A stretch of 64,000 nucleotides of DNA, from contig VSNM01000001.1 of assembly GCA_009774245.1 (NCBI GenBank), positions 150,852-214,851 of the forward strand, written 5' to 3'. Shown here one piece after another: positions 26,836-35,944 of the stretch; within the stretch, counting starts at the first letter, position 1, and every line of letters begins with the position of its first letter. The notes beneath the pieces are model-generated. The model was not told the DNA's origin. It searched no databases and was given only the letters and a program-made list of their open reading frames with translations. This stretch comes from Lachnospiraceae bacterium (GTDB taxonomy: Bacteria > Bacillota > Clostridia > Lachnospirales > Lachnospiraceae). The position numbers were made by a program, and so were the translations under genes.

Positions 26836-27420
26836 ATGAACCATTATGATAAACAGATATTAGAAGCACGACAGGAGGAGGAACGCAGGAGATACACGAC
26901 ACTGGAAACAGGGATCTACGTGGATGACGAGCTCATCACGTTTGCGCAGACTACCCTGCCAGATACCAGGATACAGTTGTACTTGCCGGAACAGTTTGTT
27001 ACAATGCCGGATCAGGTGAGGGATATGAAATATCCGTCCCGCAACGCCCCAGACTTCATTGTCACAAGCCTGGACTCCACAGTCAACTTCGGATTTAACG
27101 TGCTTCCTGTCCGGCTGGAGGAGGGTGACACGAAAGTGATGAGCATCCAGTTTCAGGAGGCTCTGCAAAACGTCAACCCGTCCATACGCATCAGTGAATG
27201 CGTGGACAATATGGTGACGGACAAAGGCAGCGAGATGAGCTGGTTCGGCTTTAAGGGCTACGTGCTTGACGGGCAGAACTACAACCGCATGTACATTATA
27301 CGGCTTGCAAAGACTGTACTGCACGGTATCTTTAACTGTCCGCCGAGGGTGCGGGACCAGTGGGAGGACATCGTGGACCAGTGCTTCCGGTCTGTGGAGG
27401 AAACATGGGGCGGATTATAA
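26836..27420 (+). CDS. Candidate Eag-like (DcrB/DUF1795 fold) effector chaperone
   Basis: ATG 26836 after CAGGAGGTAAC. The 194-residue protein has the order of features typical of DcrB-fold Eag chaperones: ITFAQTTLPDTRIQLYLPEQF, then VRDMKYPSRNAPDFIVTS, a beta-rich VNFGFNVLP, helices, and a C-terminal helix DIVDQCFRSVEETW. Eag proteins hold T6SS effectors and hand them to VgrG. It stands directly upstream of a DUF4280 effector; a deleted copy stands in the same place before the effector at 33820. The fold call is inferred from pattern and position only. Confidence 0.55.
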   Translation: MNHYDKQILEARQEEERRRYTTLETGIYVDDELITFAQTTLPDTRIQLYLPEQFVTMPDQVRDMKYPSRNAPDFIVTSLDSTVNFGFNVLPVRLEEGDTKVMSIQFQEALQNVNPSIRISECVDNMVTDKGSEMSWFGFKGYVLDGQNYNRMYIIRLAKTVLHGIFNCPPRVRDQWEDIVDQCFRSVEETWGGL

Positions 27421-28186
27421 GAGGGATATATGGCTAATAACAGATAAATAATATGGATGAGATGGAGGGGGAGATACTGTGGGAGAAGAGAACAGTAAGA
27501 ATATAGGAGATTTTACATTTGATAATTATAATGAGAAGAATTATGACAAGGACAAAGAGACAGCGATGGAACTGATGTGCAGGCACTTTGAATTTTATGG
27601 GCAGTTAAATTCGCCAGATATAGAATATGCCACAAGGGGTGCCAAGTTGTCATGTACACATGGCAATAAATATATTTATCTGGATGCAGTGAAAGACCAT
27701 GGTGTTTATGATGGAGATCATCCGGTTCTGACATGCAAAGACTGCAAGGTTAATGAAAATATCTATGATTTCGGTGCATGCGGCAATGGGAAATTTGAAC
27801 CGTTGTACAGTGAGGACGCGCCGCATCCGGCAGAGACAGCTCTAAACCAAAAAGGAGAGAAGCGTTATGTATGCCGACCGATTCTGCTTGGCGGATGGGG
27901 ATATGGAGATATCAATTCCCGAAGTCTCCTGATCGGGGAGGTCTATATGGACAAGGAGTATAAAGTGTATAAGAAGGAGTCTGCCAATGACGGGAAGCCT
28001 TCCGAATACATATCGCATTGCATAAACACGATAGAGTCCCAGAACGAAACGAAAAATCCAATAGACGCGATGCAGAATAGAGAAGAGATCTTGGAAGAGT
28101 ATGTCGAGGCATTGATGACGTGTGATAATCTGGTATGTCTGTATGGGGGCGTGATCACGATTGTAGAAAATTCGGAGACGGAGGAG
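27338..28186 (+). repeat. Near-identical effector block, copy 1
   Basis: 849 bases, from the end of the chaperone-like gene through the whole DUF4280 domain, are almost identical to 33679-34527 at a constant offset of 6341. After it the effector tails are unrelated. Confidence 0.9.
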
Positions 28187-28891
28187 ATTGTGAATGAAGA
28201 CAATCTAAACACAGGTGAGGTAAAAAAAGAGGAAATAGAATTTATTTTAGAAGATAATTGGTTAAAATTGTATTTATCTCCGACTGTTTCTGAAAAAGGC
28301 AGATCTGTTCCAAAGCATCCGGATGCAGCGAATTGGGATTGGGCGATGGAAGAGGAACTGCATGATGATAAAAAAAATTTAGATTGGTTTGAGAAATCTT
28401 CTCCGGCCCAAAAGTATATAACACAGAAAGGTGGCAAATTTGATGCAAACAGACTTGAAAATGGGTTGTATGTTGATGGCGAAGGTCGATATTGGGTTGC
28501 GGTTGGTCCAAATGTTGTGAACCCAGGTCATAGCAAAGAAAAGCAGGATAACCGAATAGACATAAGTGCAATCTTTCCAGGAACTAAAATAGATATCAAG
28601 GTTCAATGTGGAAAAGAGGGAGAACATGATGGAGAAATATTTTATATTCCGGCGGTTGTTGGTGATGCTAAGGAGCATTCATATCCAGATGGTATATACC
28701 AAACGGGCGATCCTTTTTATAAAAAGTTACCTAAGATTCCAGGAAATAGCAATTCGGTTGAATTTATAGGTTATGATATCGAACAGAAAGTCTATGAAGA
28801 AGGACAAGAGCCTAAATCGTGTGTAAATGTTACAAATAATTATAAGATTATAGAAATTATAGTTTATGATGGTGTGTTTAATTATGAATAA
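27479..28891 (+). CDS. DUF4280 (PAAR-like) effector with double-psi-barrel-like C-terminus
   Basis: GTG 27479 follows GGAGGGGGAGA. Residues 1-234 are a DUF4280 domain, identical to that of the effector at 33820. The tail (about 250-470) contains GLYVDGEGRYWVAVGPNVVNP, IFPGTKIDIKVQ, YIPAVVGDAKEHSYPDG and SVEFIGYDIE. This order (VA-G-P, then GD-K-H, then VEFI) resembles the small double-psi beta-barrel domain attached to phage and Firmicute cell-wall enzymes; the effector at 59202 has a diverged version. A peptidoglycan target is therefore likely but not certain. The candidate immunity gene overlaps its end. Confidence 0.75.
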   Translation: MGEENSKNIGDFTFDNYNEKNYDKDKETAMELMCRHFEFYGQLNSPDIEYATRGAKLSCTHGNKYIYLDAVKDHGVYDGDHPVLTCKDCKVNENIYDFGACGNGKFEPLYSEDAPHPAETALNQKGEKRYVCRPILLGGWGYGDINSRSLLIGEVYMDKEYKVYKKESANDGKPSEYISHCINTIESQNETKNPIDAMQNREEILEEYVEALMTCDNLVCLYGGVITIVENSETEEIVNEDNLNTGEVKKEEIEFILEDNWLKLYLSPTVSEKGRSVPKHPDAANWDWAMEEELHDDKKNLDWFEKSSPAQKYITQKGGKFDANRLENGLYVDGEGRYWVAVGPNVVNPGHSKEKQDNRIDISAIFPGTKIDIKVQCGKEGEHDGEIFYIPAVVGDAKEHSYPDGIYQTGDPFYKKLPKIPGNSNSVEFIGYDIEQKVYEEGQEPKSCVNVTNNYKIIEIIVYDGVFNYE

Positions 28892-29543
28892 AAAACAACC
28901 TATAGTCACAGTAATGGCACTTATATTTTCATTAATTGTATCAGATATTTTATATCTATATATTTCAAAAAAGCATACAGCGAGTCAGGCTGTCAGGGTA
29001 TATAACGAATTTATTGAAGGCAGGCGCTGCTATGGCAGTGAAAGTATTTTATCATATGTTACGCCAACCAGAGAGCCTGAAAAACGGTATACTACGGATT
29101 ATTTTATTGCAGATTCGACAGGAGACGGGATACCGGAGCTGCATCTGCGTACATCCAGGGAATATATCATTTTTACTTATAGAGATGAAAATATGGAATG
29201 GCTCCATTCATTTTTCTCATCCCCATGGGAGTATCACTTATTACAGAATGGAGTGATGGTTCATCAGGTTGACATAGGTGATACAGAAATTATAGGTGGA
29301 ATATATTATAATTTTTTTACATTAAATCATACAGGCGCTTGTGTGCCCGGAATGTCGTTTGGGTGGAGGGATGTAAATAATAATTATAGTTTAGATGTTG
29401 ATGATGAATATTATTATGATGAGAGCGACTGCACACCGGATAAATGGTTTGAACAAACAAAAGAATATATTTACATAAACGAAGAAGGACATCAGTGTAT
29501 CCGTAATGAAGTGGACTGGATTAGGTATTGTGAAGCAAAATAA
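28884..29543 (+). CDS. Candidate immunity protein with N-terminal membrane anchor
   Basis: ATG 28884 overlaps the end of the effector gene (stop at 28889-28891); an earlier in-frame ATG at 28866 is possible. One transmembrane helix (VTVMALIFSLIVSDILYLYI), then about 195 residues outside, with FIADSTGDGIPELHLRTS as a calcium-loop-like motif and an acidic DVDDEYYYDESD. Overlap with the effector and orientation suggest it protects against the double-psi-barrel effector. A 34-bp piece of its 5' end recurs at 31989-32022. Confidence 0.55.
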   Translation: MNKKQPIVTVMALIFSLIVSDILYLYISKKHTASQAVRVYNEFIEGRRCYGSESILSYVTPTREPEKRYTTDYFIADSTGDGIPELHLRTSREYIIFTYRDENMEWLHSFFSSPWEYHLLQNGVMVHQVDIGDTEIIGGIYYNFFTLNHTGACVPGMSFGWRDVNNNYSLDVDDEYYYDESDCTPDKWFEQTKEYIYINEEGHQCIRNEVDWIRYCEAK

Positions 29544-29669
29544 AATACAAAGCTGACAGGCTGCAGCCGGGAAGTATGGACAGGCTGAAAAAAATGTACA
29601 GATCTGTCAGGTCATTAAATCATGAAGACGATTGTGTGCCGGAATATCGTTTTGAGTTTGGAGAAGATC

Positions 29670-30587
29670 ATGAATAAAAAGAGAGTATTTGCAGCTACAA
29701 TTATTCTGGCTGTATGTGTATTTATCGTTTTAAGTGTATGTATGGAAACAAATGCGAAGGACGGAATAACAGAGCTGGTAATGGGAAACGTGACACAGAG
29801 CGATATTAATTTTATTGGGCAGCTGAAAAATCTGCAGAGATTAAGTATACAGATTCGAGACAAAGATCTTGATCTGTCACCACTGGCAAATCTGCAATAT
29901 TTGGACGAACTGGAATTTACATCGTTTGGCTATCAGGAAAGTGACCAGATAGATCTGTCACCACTGGGGAAACTGACGCAGCTAAGGTCTCTTGGCATTG
30001 ATGAGTGTTTTGCTGATATGTCGTTTATAGAGAATCTGACACAGTTAGAGGAGTTGTCTATTACGAAAGCAGAGATTAAGGATTTGTCTGTTTTTCAGAA
30101 TTTGGTGAAACTAAGGAGACTGCATGTTTTATGGGTATCTGACACGGATATGTCTTATCTGAGCGGACTGGATGCGTTGGAGTATATTTACATACAGGGA
30201 AACCATATACGCAATCTTTCGGGTATGGAGAATATGCGGAATATGACATGTGTGTACCTGAAGGAAACGGAAAGAGTGTCTGATGAACTGAAAAGTATAT
30301 CTCTGGATTCTTTTGCAAACATGGACAAACTCACCCATCTGGATATTATAGGACTAAAGATTGAAGATGCAGCGCCCATTTCCCAGTTGCCGGAGCTGAA
30401 TACGATCAGTCTGGTAGGGACAGGAATCGAGGATATTGAATGTCTTGGCGAGTTAAAAAATCTGAAAGAACTGGAAATCTACGGCTATGGGAATGACTAT
30501 ATAGTCAATCAGGCAGTCAGTGGTTTTTCACATTTACAACGGTTAGTTGTAGTAGATGAGATACCGGATAATATGGGATATTATTAA
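29670..30587 (+). CDS. Membrane-anchored leucine-rich repeat protein
   Basis: ATG 29670 follows TTGGAGAAG. An N-terminal anchor (VFAATIILAVCVFIVLSV) is followed by about ten leucine-rich repeats with the internalin-like 22-residue spacing (LKNLQRLSIQ, LTQLRSLGID, LTQLEELSIT, LVKLRRLHVL, LPELNTISLV, LKNLKELEIYG). LRRs bind proteins. A paralogue with the same layout is at 50954, also after an effector or toxin remnant. I infer an immunity or toxin-binding role on the outer face; a general adhesin role is the alternative. Confidence 0.65.
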   Translation: MNKKRVFAATIILAVCVFIVLSVCMETNAKDGITELVMGNVTQSDINFIGQLKNLQRLSIQIRDKDLDLSPLANLQYLDELEFTSFGYQESDQIDLSPLGKLTQLRSLGIDECFADMSFIENLTQLEELSITKAEIKDLSVFQNLVKLRRLHVLWVSDTDMSYLSGLDALEYIYIQGNHIRNLSGMENMRNMTCVYLKETERVSDELKSISLDSFANMDKLTHLDIIGLKIEDAAPISQLPELNTISLVGTGIEDIECLGELKNLKELEIYGYGNDYIVNQAVSGFSHLQRLVVVDEIPDNMGYY

Positions 30588-30615
30588 GGCTGTTTTATTT
30601 GGGGGTGAGGTTCAG

Positions 30616-31971
30616 ATGTCGGGAAAAATACCACGATACATAGCGAACAAACTAATATATGCCGGAATGGTAGCCATGGCTGCTGTCTTGAGCGTCTCCT
30701 GCGGCAGTGGGGCAGAGCAGGAGGGTGCGTATAGGACGGAACCGGATCAGGAGGCCATAAGCGATAGCGGAACGGAATCCGAACAGGATGCCGTAGATGA
30801 TGGTGCAGCAGAATCTCTGGAAGTGTCTAAAGCAGAGTCCGGCGGGGAAAACGTGGAAACGCAACAGCAGTTCTCGTATTTTATCAACTGGGAGGGACAC
30901 TGGAGTTATCCTTCCTCGATATACCAGATTGGGGAAGTGGAGTACCAGCCTTATTTTGTACCGGTTCTGCTGGTGGAGATACCAGATGACAGACAGAAGG
31001 AGGAACGGATTAACAGAATGTTGTTGGAACATTATGTTGAAGTGCTGCCTGATGCGGAGGAAGAGGAATGGTGGCGGATGCAGGAGATACGGATAACATA
31101 CCGCTCCGAACGGTATTTCTGCTTTCGGTATGTCTCCAATACTGCCCTGCCAGAGGGATGTAACTATAATGATCTGTATATTACGCTTGATCTGGAACAG
31201 GAGAAAATCATACCGTATCCCGTTCTGACAGAGAATGTGGAAAAATACGATCCGTGTGATTACTGGGGATGGGAACCCGTATATCAGGAGATGGAGGCGT
31301 ATCAGGAGAAAACTGTGGCAGAACAGAGTGCCTTGCGAGGGGAACCAAGCTATGAAGTACAAATGATTACTGCGGAGTGTGATGGGATAGTATTCTCCTG
31401 TGTTGGAATAGACGGGCTGTCAGATGGAGAGAAGCAGAATAAAATCAATGAGATCCTGCAGGAACCGATAAGGACATGCATTATGAATGAAGGCTGGAAG
31501 AGTGATTTTGAGAAGCAGCAGCTTTTTGACAATGTAAAAATCTATATAGCATATCAGTCAGAGGAGTGGCTTTCTGTTGTGTATTCTGTTAAAACAGGTT
31601 CTCCAATCAAGGATTCTGACGGTGTAGCCAATTTTGGCGTTACAGTCGATCTGCAGAGCGGGGAGCGGGCAATGCTGGGAGACCTGTTTGAGATAGATGA
31701 CCTGATGACATGGATGTATGCATGTGGAAGGTATCAGGAGGATAGCGCGAGTCAATGTGAATTAGGATTTCTGCTGACGGAAGAAGAGGTTCTGGCGCAT
31801 GTTCGGGGAGAGACTTTGGCAGGAGGACATTCTTTTGTGGGACGTTATGCGGATCGGTATACTACATTTTGTTTGCATGAGGGAGAACTGGCGATCTTGC
31901 AAAGTTGGGGGAGCTTTGAGATACCACTTCCTGAAATATATGAGTATCTAAAGGTTGCTCCATGGTATTAA
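30616..31971 (+). CDS. RsiV-like (DUF3298/DUF4163) lipoprotein with two domains
   Basis: ATG 30616 after GGGGGTGAGG. Lipobox SVSC, an acidic linker to about residue 90, then two repeats of the DUF4163/DUF3298 layout: first PVLLVEIPDDRQKEERIN and ITYRSERYFCFRYV, second DGEKQNKINEILQEPI, VKIYIAYQSEEWLSVVYSV, FGVTVDLQSGERAMLGDLF. Extracytoplasmic domains of this type in Bacillus RsiV bind lysozyme. Its place downstream of a cell-wall effector suggests it blocks a glycan hydrolase. A relic of its start is at 36522-36592, and a fragment is in the lipoprotein spacers at 24.4 and 25.6 kb. Confidence 0.6.
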   Translation: MSGKIPRYIANKLIYAGMVAMAAVLSVSCGSGAEQEGAYRTEPDQEAISDSGTESEQDAVDDGAAESLEVSKAESGGENVETQQQFSYFINWEGHWSYPSSIYQIGEVEYQPYFVPVLLVEIPDDRQKEERINRMLLEHYVEVLPDAEEEEWWRMQEIRITYRSERYFCFRYVSNTALPEGCNYNDLYITLDLEQEKIIPYPVLTENVEKYDPCDYWGWEPVYQEMEAYQEKTVAEQSALRGEPSYEVQMITAECDGIVFSCVGIDGLSDGEKQNKINEILQEPIRTCIMNEGWKSDFEKQQLFDNVKIYIAYQSEEWLSVVYSVKTGSPIKDSDGVANFGVTVDLQSGERAMLGDLFEIDDLMTWMYACGRYQEDSASQCELGFLLTEEEVLAHVRGETLAGGHSFVGRYADRYTTFCLHEGELAILQSWGSFEIPLPEIYEYLKVAPWY

Positions 31972-31988
31972 AAGAATAGCATTTATAA

Positions 31989-32022
31989 TTTCATTCATTG
32001 TATCAGATATTTTATATCTATA
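31989..32022 (+). repeat. Relic of the start of the 28884 gene
   Basis: TTTCATT-ATTGTATCAGATATTTTATATCTATA matches 28927-28960, inside the transmembrane-coding part of the immunity candidate, but no gene follows in frame. Confidence 0.7.
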
Positions 32023-32110
32023 ATGAGTAGCTAAAGGAGATCGACTATTGTTACATTAGAGGAATTAGATCAATTTGGTTTTTATATGGGAAAGAGTGAG
32101 TAGGAAAGTA

Positions 32111-32335
32111 ATGAAACCAAAAAGAAAAGTTAAAATGTTATTTTTATTATTTGGCATCGTAGTAATAAGTGTATGGTATTCGGTAAAAAACATGGATTTC
32201 ACGATAAGGGAACCCAGACTGGATATCACATCGGAGGAGGACAGACTGTATAAGAAGGCATATCTGAAAGTATTGAAAAATGAGATGCCCATATTGGAGT
32301 GGGAGAAACAGTACGATTGGGTGATATGGCATTGA
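32111..32335 (+). CDS. Short membrane-anchored protein, probably truncated
   Basis: ATG 32111 after TAGGAAAG. 74 residues: transmembrane helix MLFLLFGIVVISVWYSV, then ITSEEDRLYKKAYLKVLKNEMPILE, which looks like the start of the YKxILxEYE segment found in other candidate immunity proteins here. It ends abruptly (YDWVIWH), so this is likely the N-terminal remainder of a longer gene. Confidence 0.45.
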   Translation: MKPKRKVKMLFLLFGIVVISVWYSVKNMDFTIREPRLDITSEEDRLYKKAYLKVLKNEMPILEWEKQYDWVIWH

Positions 32336-32471
32336 AGGATATTTCATATTCAGGATTCTATGGGAGTATATCAGGGCAGAGACATCGGAAGGAAATCGTT
32401 AGAAGATAGTGATAATAATCAGAGATCTGATTGCGATTATTCGTTTATGGGGAGGCGGGGGAGTGATTCAG

Positions 32472-33569
32472 ATGAACAGAATTGTGCGAGTCTTTTTGAT
32501 CATTTTTGGTGCGGGAGTCATAGGATTAGGAATAAAAGTCTGTATTGATAAAGACAGCAAGATAAGTAACAGCAAAAGATTTAATAATGAGGAAGTCAGT
32601 ACCATAATTGAGGATTATGCAAACCGGTATCAGCATTCGTTTACATTGGCATCAGCAGACACAGAGGAACAGTTATATGGAGTGTGGCAGGCGAGAGGAT
32701 ATGCCGGACATACGCGTTCGTCCAGATATCAATGGGACGGGCTTTGGGGGGATGTTGTCATTTTTTGTGAAAATGCGATGATTTACGGGGGAACACCATA
32801 TCTCGAGCCCGTGTATGCCAGCTATGAATCCTGTACAGAGGATATGGAAACAGATGCTTTTCTTGATCTGAAATGGAAGGACGGGCAGTACGCTGGACGC
32901 GACGGGACTGTGATACTGGCAGTGGGTAAGGGAAAGGATGGAGAACCGGATCGGGGGATGCCATATCGGTTTATCCTGATGGAAAATTGTCTCATGATCG
33001 AGAGGGGCGGCTCATACTTTGTGATGGAAAAAGTGGGTAGGATGAAGCCATATGATGAAGATGCAGTCAGGAATGGTCTGATACAAACAGAAGCAACAGA
33101 TCGTCATTCCTTCACGCCTATGACTACAGAAATGGAGCAGGAACTGTACGGGGTATGGCAGATCAAAGAATGCGTGGGGATTACGGAGGAAACAGATTCC
33201 CGGGGTGAGGGCATGGTGGGAGATGTGATTCTGTTTAGTGAAGATGCATGGATCAGCAGTGGAATACCGTCATTGAAGCCCATGTATGTCTGTTATGATA
33301 CCGACGCCAAAGTTGTGAAAACAGACGAATTTTTAGGGAATATAGTGTGGCTGGACGGATTGGGTGCAGACTGGAACGGTATGGTAATAGCAGGAATAGA
33401 AACAGAAAAAAATGTGAAGTATGGTTCAGCGCATCAACAGGATGAACCGTTAAAAATGATAATGACAGATGACAGTCTGATAATCGAAAGGGGTGGACTG
33501 TATTTTAAAACGCAGAAAGTAGGGGAAGTGGAGTGGTATCAAAATCTGTTGAATGTAGAGCCATATTAG
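32472..33569 (+). CDS. Exported protein with duplicated 150-residue domain (candidate immunity)
   Basis: ATG 32472 with GGGGGAG upstream. N-terminal membrane segment (VFLIIFGAGVIGLGI), then two copies of one domain: EEQLYGVWQARGYAG...GDVVIFCENAMIYGGTPYLEPVY...LMIERGGSYFVMEKVG and EQELYGVWQIKECVG...GDVILFSEDAWISSGIPSLKPMY...LIIERGGLYFKTQKVG. The repeat looks lipocalin-like (GxW start, closing beta-strand), which is an impression only. About 60 bases upstream of this gene recur near 37150-37209. Confidence 0.55.
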   Translation: MNRIVRVFLIIFGAGVIGLGIKVCIDKDSKISNSKRFNNEEVSTIIEDYANRYQHSFTLASADTEEQLYGVWQARGYAGHTRSSRYQWDGLWGDVVIFCENAMIYGGTPYLEPVYASYESCTEDMETDAFLDLKWKDGQYAGRDGTVILAVGKGKDGEPDRGMPYRFILMENCLMIERGGSYFVMEKVGRMKPYDEDAVRNGLIQTEATDRHSFTPMTTEMEQELYGVWQIKECVGITEETDSRGEGMVGDVILFSEDAWISSGIPSLKPMYVCYDTDAKVVKTDEFLGNIVWLDGLGADWNGMVIAGIETEKNVKYGSAHQQDEPLKMIMTDDSLIIERGGLYFKTQKVGEVEWYQNLLNVEPY

Positions 33570-33643
33570 ATCATTGGAGCTGGACACTGGCAGTCATGGC
33601 GGCATTATGCTCATATGGATTATTTCAAAGGAGGAATGTTTAA

Positions 33644-33761
33644 ATGAACTATTACGATAAAAAGATATTAGAAGCATTGTCCACCGAGGGTGCGGGACCA
33701 GTGGGAGGACATCGTGGATCAGTGTTTCCGGTCGGTGGAGGAAACATGGGGTGGATTATAA
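33644..33761 (+). pseudogene. Internally deleted copy of the Eag-like chaperone gene
   Basis: It keeps the start (MNYYDKKILEA) and, after a deletion of about 465 bases, the last 80 bases of the intact gene at 26836, but in a shifted frame. The deletion junction lies near 33678. Loss of this chaperone would be expected to affect loading of the effector at 33820 unless the intact copy serves both. Confidence 0.85.
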
Positions 33762-34527
33762 GAGGGATATATGGCTGGGAACAGATAAATGATATGGATG
33801 AGATGGAGGGGGAGATACTGTGGGAGAAGAGAACAGTAAGAATATAGGAGATTTTACATTTGATAATTATAATGAGAAGAATTATGACAAGGACAAAGAG
33901 ACAGCGATGGAACTGATGTGCAGGCACTTTGAATTTTATGGGCAGTTAAATTCGCCAGATATAGAATATGCCACAAGGGGTGCCAAGTTGTCATGTACAC
34001 ATGGCAATAAATATATTTATCTGGATGCAGTGAAAGACCATGGTGTTTATGATGGAGATCATCCGGTTCTGACATGCAAAGACTGCAAGGTTAATGAAAA
34101 TATCTATGATTTCGGTGCATGCGGCAATGGGAAATTTGAACCGTTGTACAGTGAGGACGCGCCGCATCCGGCAGAGACAGCTCTAAACCAAAAAGGAGAG
34201 AAGCGTTATGTATGCCGACCGATTCTGCTTGGCGGATGGGGATATGGAGATATCAATTCCCGAAGTCTCCTGATCGGGGAGGTCTATATGGACAAGGAGT
34301 ATAAAGTGTATAAGAAGGAGTCTGCCAATGACGGGAAGCCTTCCGAATACATATCGCATTGCATAAACACGATAGAGTCCCAGAACGAAACGAAAAATCC
34401 AATAGACGCGATGCAGAATAGAGAAGAGATCTTGGAAGAGTATGTCGAGGCATTGATGACGTGTGATAATCTGGTATGTCTGTACGGGGGCGTGATCACG
34501 ATTGTAGAAAATTCGGAGACGGAGGAG
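33679..34527 (+). repeat. Near-identical effector block, copy 2
   Basis: Partner of 27338-28186. Only scattered differences are seen in the intergenic part, and one silent change in the final DUF4280 codons. Confidence 0.9.
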
Positions 34528-35304
34528 GAGACGATCGAAGAGGAAGAGCCGGAGGTGGAAGAGGAAGAAACTCTGGAGTGGATACCGGAAACGGTCATGC
34601 AGTTGGACGGAACAACACCTGGGGAGATTGCAATGAAGAAGTGGATCGATGCCACAAATGACAAGTGTGAAAGTGAGGAACTTAAATGGAATCAGGATAA
34701 AATAAATAAGGTATGGGAGGCATGTAGGAATTTTTATTATGAGTACGGAGTTCAGGTTGATCCCAGATTGATGATCTCTATCATAGGTGCAGAAGGAACA
34801 GGAAGCTTTAACACAGATATGGTAAATAAGGCGGCTGACGGACAGAACGGACCTCAGAAGATTTTTGCAGCAGATCTGGAGAACGCAGTGGATGTGGTGG
34901 GTGGTAAAGTTATGTCGTATGCCTACTATAAAGAGGACTTTTCTGCGGCGAGGGAAAAAGCATATCAGCAAGGCCTGGCTGGGATAAAGGATTATGATGA
35001 TGTGCTGCATTACATAAACTGGGAAACTCCAAGAGTGAGTACAATATCCCAAGAAACGGATATTGGGGTTTATGCAGGTAAAAATAGTTGGAATAGGGAT
35101 GTGAGACAGGTATATAGCGATATTGCTTTTGACGGGGCGGCAGGTAAGTATACGGAGTATGCGCTCTCATTGGGTTCGGATAAACTGGTAGAGGTTACGC
35201 AGAAAATAGGTGCTGAAATTCAGACAGTTCAGTTTCAGGCAGCCCAAGAGGGGATGGATAAGTATGGGGAAGCAAATGGTGAATATGTTATCAAAGCTAA
35301 GTAA
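33820..35304 (+). CDS. DUF4280 (PAAR-like) effector with lysozyme/transglycosylase-like C-terminus
   Basis: GTG 33820 after GGAGGGGGAGA. The first 234 residues equal those of the effector at 27479. An acidic hinge (EEEEPEVEEEE) follows, then a helical tail in which YGVQVDPRLMISIIGAEGTGSFNT (Glu at about residue 323) resembles the catalytic helix of lysozyme-fold glucosaminidases and lytic transglycosylases. A downstream YINWETPRVS and SWNRDVRQVYSDI would be the distal subdomain. It likely cuts peptidoglycan glycans; the exact family is uncertain. Confidence 0.75.
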   Translation: MGEENSKNIGDFTFDNYNEKNYDKDKETAMELMCRHFEFYGQLNSPDIEYATRGAKLSCTHGNKYIYLDAVKDHGVYDGDHPVLTCKDCKVNENIYDFGACGNGKFEPLYSEDAPHPAETALNQKGEKRYVCRPILLGGWGYGDINSRSLLIGEVYMDKEYKVYKKESANDGKPSEYISHCINTIESQNETKNPIDAMQNREEILEEYVEALMTCDNLVCLYGGVITIVENSETEEETIEEEEPEVEEEETLEWIPETVMQLDGTTPGEIAMKKWIDATNDKCESEELKWNQDKINKVWEACRNFYYEYGVQVDPRLMISIIGAEGTGSFNTDMVNKAADGQNGPQKIFAADLENAVDVVGGKVMSYAYYKEDFSAAREKAYQQGLAGIKDYDDVLHYINWETPRVSTISQETDIGVYAGKNSWNRDVRQVYSDIAFDGAAGKYTEYALSLGSDKLVEVTQKIGAEIQTVQFQAAQEGMDKYGEANGEYVIKAK

Positions 35305-35356
35305 TAAGCGATAGGTTGCATATTGTAATAGAGAATCGTGGCGGAGAAAAACAGAT

Positions 35357-35896
35357 ATGAAAAAAGTAGTTAGAAGGATTGTAATTATTTGCGTGATGAT
35401 AGTAGTCGTTTGTTTGTGCGGTATGGCTTATGTAAGGACGCAAAGGCCAGAAAAAATGACAGTGGAGGAAACGGTTCAGTGGTTGATGGAATATTTTTAT
35501 GGAGAGGATTATCTTGCATTAAGTACAGTGTATTACTCGAAAGAGGAAGGCCCCCTTCTGCCAATATACAATTCTGAGTGGATAAGGTGTCCCATATATG
35601 AGTTTGAACTTCCGAATGAAATGCTTCCAATACGACGGCAGATATTCTGCATAGGAGAATCGAAAGATGGGAATTATCTGGTCTTAGGTCTGTTTTCTTG
35701 GAATTATACTGAGGGGGAAGACGGGGAGAGGATATATACACATGCAAATTTTGCCTCACGGTATGCGGTAAACCGAATTACGAAAGAAATTATCCAGGAA
35801 CGTGATGAAGATGAAAACGATGACATGATCTATGATTCCAGATATGATAAATATTTTTTGGCGGATGAATTGGTTTATAAGGATTTTTATGAGTAA
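35357..35896 (+). CDS. Candidate immunity protein, membrane-anchored, tandem copy 1
   Basis: 179 residues with N-terminal anchor (VIICVMIVVVCLCGMAY). Conserved with the next gene: MTVEETVQWLMEYFYGEDYL, EWIRCPIYEFELPNE-LPIRRQ, SRYAVNRITKEIIQER and the ending LVYKDFYE. It follows the lysozyme-like effector by about 50 bases. The pair are about 45-50% identical by eye. Predicted extracytoplasmic, which fits neutralising an exported or injected wall hydrolase. Confidence 0.6.
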   Translation: MKKVVRRIVIICVMIVVVCLCGMAYVRTQRPEKMTVEETVQWLMEYFYGEDYLALSTVYYSKEEGPLLPIYNSEWIRCPIYEFELPNEMLPIRRQIFCIGESKDGNYLVLGLFSWNYTEGEDGERIYTHANFASRYAVNRITKEIIQERDEDENDDMIYDSRYDKYFLADELVYKDFYE

Positions 35897-35944
35897 AACC
35901 AGGTATTTACTTATCTGTACAGACGGATAACAAGGAGGGGTTAT

